64,000 nucleotides of DNA. It comes from Azotobacter vinelandii CA. Its GTDB lineage: Bacteria; Pseudomonadota; Gammaproteobacteria; Pseudomonadales; Pseudomonadaceae. The DNA is taken from assembly GCF_000380335.1 (NCBI RefSeq), contig NC_021149.1, positions 62,001 through 126,000 on the forward strand. Reading direction: 5' to 3'. Below the pieces are notes generated by a model. It was not told the origin of the DNA, did not search any database, and saw nothing but the letters and a program-made list of their open reading frames with translations. The first letter of the stretch is position 1. Every line of letters begins with the position of its first letter. Position numbers and translations under genes: made by a program. Shown piece by piece: positions 60,654 through 64,000 of this stretch.

Positions 60654-61597
60654 GCGGTGGCCGTGGCGGCGGCCTGGGTCCTGCGCCATTCCAACTGCTT
60701 CCGCTGCTTGTGGCGCAGGGCCATCAGGGGGACCGGCGTGCTCTTGCCGGTTTCCAGCCACTGCCGTACGCGGTTGGCGTCGCCGACGTGGGAGTGCTTG
60801 CCGAGGGTGTTCAGCAGCACCATGGCCACGGGACGGTTCTGGATCACCGCGAGCAGGGCCAGGCAGTGGCCCGCCTCGTCGATGAAACCGGTCTTGGTGA
60901 CCTCGATGCGCCAGTCGGGGTTGCGCACCAGCGGGTTGGTGTTGTTGAAGTTCTGCACGTAGCGCGGCTGCTGGAAGTACGCGCTATGGCTCGGCGTGGT
61001 GCTCAGTTCGCGGATCAGCGGGTATTGCCGCGCGGCTCTGAGCAGCTTCGCCAGATCGCGGGCGGTGGAGACGTTGCGCTCCGACAGGCCGGTCGGTTCG
61101 ACGAAGCGGGTGCTGTGCATGCTCAGGGCGCGGGCCTTGGCGTTCATCGCCGCGACGAAGCGCGCGTGGCCGCCCGGGTAGTTGTGCGCCAGGCTCGCCG
61201 CCGCGCGGTTCTCCGAGGACATCAGGGCCAGGCGCAGCATCTCCCGGCGGCTGATGAGGCTGTTGACCCGCACCCGCGAGTAGACGCCGCGCAGTTCGCG
61301 GGTGTCGTGGATCCGCACCGGGATCGCCTCGTCGAGCGGCTGGCGGGCGTCCAGGGTCACCATGGCGGTCATCAGCTTGCTGATCGAGGCGATCGGCACG
61401 ATCACGTCCGGGTGGTTGGCGAACAATTCCCGGCCGGTGTTCAGGTCGATCACCAGGGCGCTGGCGGAGGCCAGTTCCAGCGGTGGGGGCGTGCGGACCG
61501 GCGGGACCTTGTCGACGGCCTGGACGCCGGGCATGACGACGACGCATGCGCAGGCCAGCAGGAGTGCCAGGAAGGAGGGGTGGGTTTTCATGCGCAT
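60635..61597 (-). CDS. pbpG: D-alanyl-D-alanine endopeptidase (PBP7-like)
   Basis: 320 residues with a signal peptide (FLALLLACACVVVMPGVQA). Active-site motifs: SISKLMTAMV (Ser-x2-Lys), LMSSENRAAASLA (Ser-x-Asn) and VTKTGFIDEAG (Lys-Thr-Gly). It cuts peptidoglycan cross-links. The C-terminus has a basic/Gln-rich tail. It is convergent with the GlsB gene. Confidence 0.93.
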   Translation of the reverse strand: MRMKTHPSFLALLLACACVVVMPGVQAVDKVPPVRTPPPLELASASALVIDLNTGRELFANHPDVIVPIASISKLMTAMVTLDARQPLDEAIPVRIHDTRELRGVYSRVRVNSLISRREMLRLALMSSENRAAASLAHNYPGGHARFVAAMNAKARALSMHSTRFVEPTGLSERNVSTARDLAKLLRAARQYPLIRELSTTPSHSAYFQQPRYVQNFNNTNPLVRNPDWRIEVTKTGFIDEAGHCLALLAVIQNRPVAMVLLNTLGKHSHVGDANRVRQWLETGKSTPVPLMALRHKQRKQLEWRRTQAAATATAQDLRR

Positions 61598-61782
61598 GAC
61601 TCGCGGTGGGTTGCTGCTGAATTTTATGCGGTATAACCAGATGCTGCTGCTGCCCGCTGCTGGCAGGCGGAAATGCCCATGGTTTGCCGTCAGTCCCCTC
61701 TATGCTGCTCTTTATCGGCGCTCCGGTCGATGACATCATGCCGTCCGCATTTCCTTCCTTTTCCAGCCGCCGGTTCGATTCC

Positions 61783-62325
61783 ATGCGCCGACCATCGTTC
61801 CTTCTCCCCGTCCTGCTTCTCGCCAGTTCCCTGTCGCATGCCGAACCGCCGGAGCTGGACTGGCTGGAACTGATGCCTGAAGCCGATCGCCAGGCCTTGG
61901 AGGACATGCCGGACATCGTCCACGACACGCCGGAAACCGATGGCGACTTCACCGCCAGGGGCGGTCTCAAGCAGAAGTCGCGAAGCCTGCCGGCCGTGAT
62001 GTATTCGGCGAAGACGGTCCCGGCGCTGGACGGCAGGGAGATCCGCCTGGGAGGCTATCCGGTGCCGCTGGAGAACGACGGCGAGGGGCGCAGCACCACC
62101 TTTTTCCTGGTGCCCTATCCCGGCGCCTGCATCCATCTGCCGCCGCCACCGCCGAATCAGATCGTCCTGGTTCGCTATCCGAAGGGCTTTCGCGTGGACG
62201 ACATTTCGCTTCCGTTGTGGGTGGACGGCAGACTGCGGGTGGAGAAGATCAGCAACGATCTGGCGGACGCCGCCTATGCCATCGATGCGAGCGGGGTCGA
62301 AGTGGTCGAGGAGGAGGGGCTGTAG
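61783..62325 (+). CDS. DUF3299 family periplasmic protein
   Basis: 180 residues from ATG 61783 with a signal peptide (LLPVLLLASSLSHA). DUF3299 signatures: LDWLELMPEADRQAL, LDGREIRLGGYPVPLE and LVPYPGACIHLPPPPPNQIV. A homologue is found widely in Pseudomonas. Function unknown. A long hairpin follows. Confidence 0.88.
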   Translation: MRRPSFLLPVLLLASSLSHAEPPELDWLELMPEADRQALEDMPDIVHDTPETDGDFTARGGLKQKSRSLPAVMYSAKTVPALDGREIRLGGYPVPLENDGEGRSTTFFLVPYPGACIHLPPPPPNQIVLVRYPKGFRVDDISLPLWVDGRLRVEKISNDLADAAYAIDASGVEVVEEEGL

Positions 62326-62358
62326 GGGCGAGCCGGAACGGTACGCTCCGGCTCGCCC
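62326..62358. terminator. Hairpin between convergent DUF3299 and oprD genes
   Basis: GGGCGAGCCGGA (62326–62337) and TCCGGCTCGCCC (62347–62358) form a perfect 12-bp stem with a 9-nt loop directly after the DUF3299 stop. No T-tract; probably a shared transcript-end structure. Confidence 0.6.
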
Positions 62359-62401
62359 TGGGTGAAACTGCGTCCCTGCGGTCTCGATGGGGAACGGTTA
62401 C

Positions 62402-63724
62402 TCAGAACAGTGGCAGGCTGTAGCTGACCATCAGGCGGTTCTCGTCCTGGTCGCGGGTATCGTTGCCGCGCAGCGCAGCGTTGCGCCACATGAAACTGAC
62501 GCCCTTGAGGATGCCCGACTGTATGGTGTAGTCCACGCGGAAGTCGCGTTCCCATTCCTTGGTGTCGCTGCCGGCGGCGTCGATGTCGTCGCCGCTGACA
62601 TAGGCCAGGCTGGCCTTCAGGCCCGGCACGCCGATCTGCGCGAAGTCGTAGGCATATTTGGCTACCCAGGAGTTCTCGCCAGCGCTGGCGAACTTGCCCA
62701 TCTGCGAGTCGGTGATCAGGTACAGAGTGCGTCCGTTACCCAGGAAGATATGCGGGAAGTCGCTGTTGCCGGTGACCTTCTGGTAGCCGGCGCTCAGCGC
62801 GTGACCGGCCAGGCTGTAGGTGAACATCGCACTCCACAGGTTGTTGTCGACCTCGCCGCTGCTGCCATTGGCACCGCTGCTGACATAGCCCTCGGCACGT
62901 CCGGAAGCGCTCTCGTTCTTGCCGTCGGAGTCGCTGTAGAAGTAGCGCAGGTCGGTCTTCAGCGCGCCGACCGGCAGCTTCCAGTCGTGCACCAGGCCGA
63001 AGAAGTGCTGTTTGTAGAAGTCGCGCAGGTTGCCGTAGTAGTACTGCAGCAGGAGGTCCTTGGTGGCCTTGTAGTCGGCGCCGGCGAAGTAGAACTCGTT
63101 GCTGAACTGCGCCTTGCTGCCGCTGTTGGCGCCGGAGATCGACAGGCCGTAACTGTCGCTGGAGTTCCGTTCGGTGGAGTGCTCGATCTTGCCCGCGGTC
63201 AGGGTCAGGTCCTTGATCTCGTTGGTAGTGATCTGCGCGCCATGGAACATCTGTGGCAGCAGGCGGCCGTCGTTGTAGGTCAGCACCGGCATCTTCGGCA
63301 GCAGGGTGCCGAGGCGCGCCTCGGTCTTGGAGAAGCGCAGTTTGCCGGTCACGCCGACGCGGCCGAAGTCGGTCTTGCCCTTGCCGTTGCTTTCCAGCGG
63401 GAACATGCCGCCCGGGGTGCGTTCGATGTCCGCCTTGCCGGAGCGGCCGCCGCCGTCGAGGCGGATGGCGTGCATGGCCAGCACGTCGAGGCCGAAGCCG
63501 ACCGGGCCCTGGGTGAAGCCGGACTTGTAGTCGAGGAAGAAGGCCTGGCCCCACTCCTCGGAACGGGACGCGTCCTGGTTGCGGATGTCCTGGTTAACGT
63601 AGAAGTTCCTGAAGCTCAATGTAGCTTTGCTGTCTTCGATGAAGCCCGCAGCGACCGCTTGTTGCGACAGAGTCTGACCCAGAATGGCTGCCGTCACGGC
63701 CAGGGTCAGAGTGGACTTATTCAT
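62402..63724 (-). CDS. OprD-family outer-membrane porin
   Basis: 440 residues from ATG 63724 (MNKSTLTLAVTAAILGQTLSQ), preceded by AGGAGAAAAG. Signal peptide cleaves near QAVAA. OprD features: GFIEDSKATLSFRNFYVNQD, EEWGQAFFLDYKSGFTQGPVG, TDFGRVGVTGKLRFSKTEARLG and a terminal SYSLPLF. Substrate unknown, probably an amino or organic acid. It is paralogous to the porin at 31967. A strong palindrome lies about 125–160 bp upstream. Confidence 0.93.
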   Translation of the reverse strand: MNKSTLTLAVTAAILGQTLSQQAVAAGFIEDSKATLSFRNFYVNQDIRNQDASRSEEWGQAFFLDYKSGFTQGPVGFGLDVLAMHAIRLDGGGRSGKADIERTPGGMFPLESNGKGKTDFGRVGVTGKLRFSKTEARLGTLLPKMPVLTYNDGRLLPQMFHGAQITTNEIKDLTLTAGKIEHSTERNSSDSYGLSISGANSGSKAQFSNEFYFAGADYKATKDLLLQYYYGNLRDFYKQHFFGLVHDWKLPVGALKTDLRYFYSDSDGKNESASGRAEGYVSSGANGSSGEVDNNLWSAMFTYSLAGHALSAGYQKVTGNSDFPHIFLGNGRTLYLITDSQMGKFASAGENSWVAKYAYDFAQIGVPGLKASLAYVSGDDIDAAGSDTKEWERDFRVDYTIQSGILKGVSFMWRNAALRGNDTRDQDENRLMVSYSLPLF

Positions 63725-63848
63725 GTATGTCTTTTCTCCTGTTGAGTTGTGCGGGTTATCCATAGGCTGGCCTCGTCCGGAAGCCCGACGCTCGGGGCGG
63801 CGAAAAATGCCATTTATGGATCGGTTTGAAAATCGGGGGCCGAGGCAC

Positions 63849-63886
63849 CCTGATGCAAATCAATCGCTTCGTTGATTTGCATCAGG
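63849..63886. promoter_or_regulatory. 15-bp-arm palindrome with two ANR/DNR-like boxes
   Basis: CCTGATGCAAATCAA (63849–63863) and TTGATTTGCATCAGG (63872–63886) are perfectly complementary with an 8-nt loop. Each arm contains a site like the ANR/FNR box TTGAT-N4-ATCAA with one base off (TTGATTTGCATCAG). It may control the OprD gene or a gene off the right edge, or be a terminator of a gene from the right. The last 114 bases hold no clear gene. Confidence 0.5.
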
Positions 63887-64000
63887 CCTTGCGGCTTCAG
63901 CGAAATGAGAAGCGGCGCGCAAAATGCATTGAATATCTTCCTGAATTCGGATTCCGATTGAGCTGGCGATACCGATGGCCGCTGTTGGACCGCCAGCGGC

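Noticed and set aside
63860-64000. 47-codon minus-strand frame open to the right edge
   Set aside because: It has no recognisable domain and ends inside the palindrome; more sequence to the right would be needed to judge.

Overview
The window is one contiguous piece of a high-GC gammaproteobacterial chromosome. Gene order and protein sequences point to Pseudomonadaceae. The runs polA–DUF2782–thrB, nrdJb–nrdJa–znuA–zur–znuCB, coxBA–ctaG–coxC–surf1–ctaA–ctaB–sco, carbonic anhydrase–SulP, yheV–prlC–gamma-carbonic anhydrase and purE–purK all match Pseudomonas-type order. I favour an Azotobacter- or Stutzerimonas-like member, because an RsmZ-type RNA sits beside the gamma-carbonic anhydrase gene and integron attC remnants are present. 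The species cannot be fixed from the sequence alone.

Layout. 1–2850: a truncated efflux ABC system (ATPase, HlyD-type adaptor) divergent from its CecR-like TetR regulator. 2898–7201: core DNA with an ErsA-like sRNA under an AlgU-type promoter, polA, a DUF2782 gene and thrB. 7202–18900: an accessory island of about 11.7 kb inserted between thrB and nrdJ. It carries a hydrolase, DUF3175, a PhoN-like phosphatase with altered motifs, an IS630 copy inside a GNAT gene, a RimJ-type GNAT, an orphan Cap15-like (2TM plus beta-barrel) protein, an SMR efflux gene, a TnpB element inside a yggL-like gene, two membrane or lipoprotein genes, a decayed integron cassette array with attC sites, and an isochorismatase-type hydrolase. 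18924–26379: split class II ribonucleotide reductase, a transglutaminase-like protease, and zinc uptake with Zur control. 26532–33238: an alcohol dehydrogenase, then a periplasmic gluconate-type dehydrogenase operon with an OprD porin, with operator palindromes between them. 33257–42255: aa3-type cytochrome c oxidase and its assembly genes, interrupted by a 267-bp MITE at the ctaB stop codon. 42514–43265: a large imperfect inverted repeat. 43360–49856: a hypothetical gene, SulP transporter, beta-carbonic anhydrase, an amylase remnant, yheV and prlC. 50066–54066: a FecI/FecR/TonB-receptor iron-signalling set. 54189–55003: a gamma-carbonic anhydrase and an RsmZ-like sRNA with a GacA box. 55044–63724: DUF1161, an aminopeptidase, twin lipoproteins, asparaginase, purEK, GlsB, pbpG, DUF3299 and a second OprD porin. 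The last ~275 bases hold a 15-bp-arm palindrome with two ANR-like half-boxes.

The parts fit a respiratory, metabolically versatile soil or rhizosphere bacterium: aerobic oxidase, periplasmic sugar-acid oxidation, zinc and iron acquisition, and two stress or global-regulatory small RNAs. The most unusual content is in the thrB–nrdJ island (the Cap15-like gene and the precisely datable insertions) and in the non-coding repeats.
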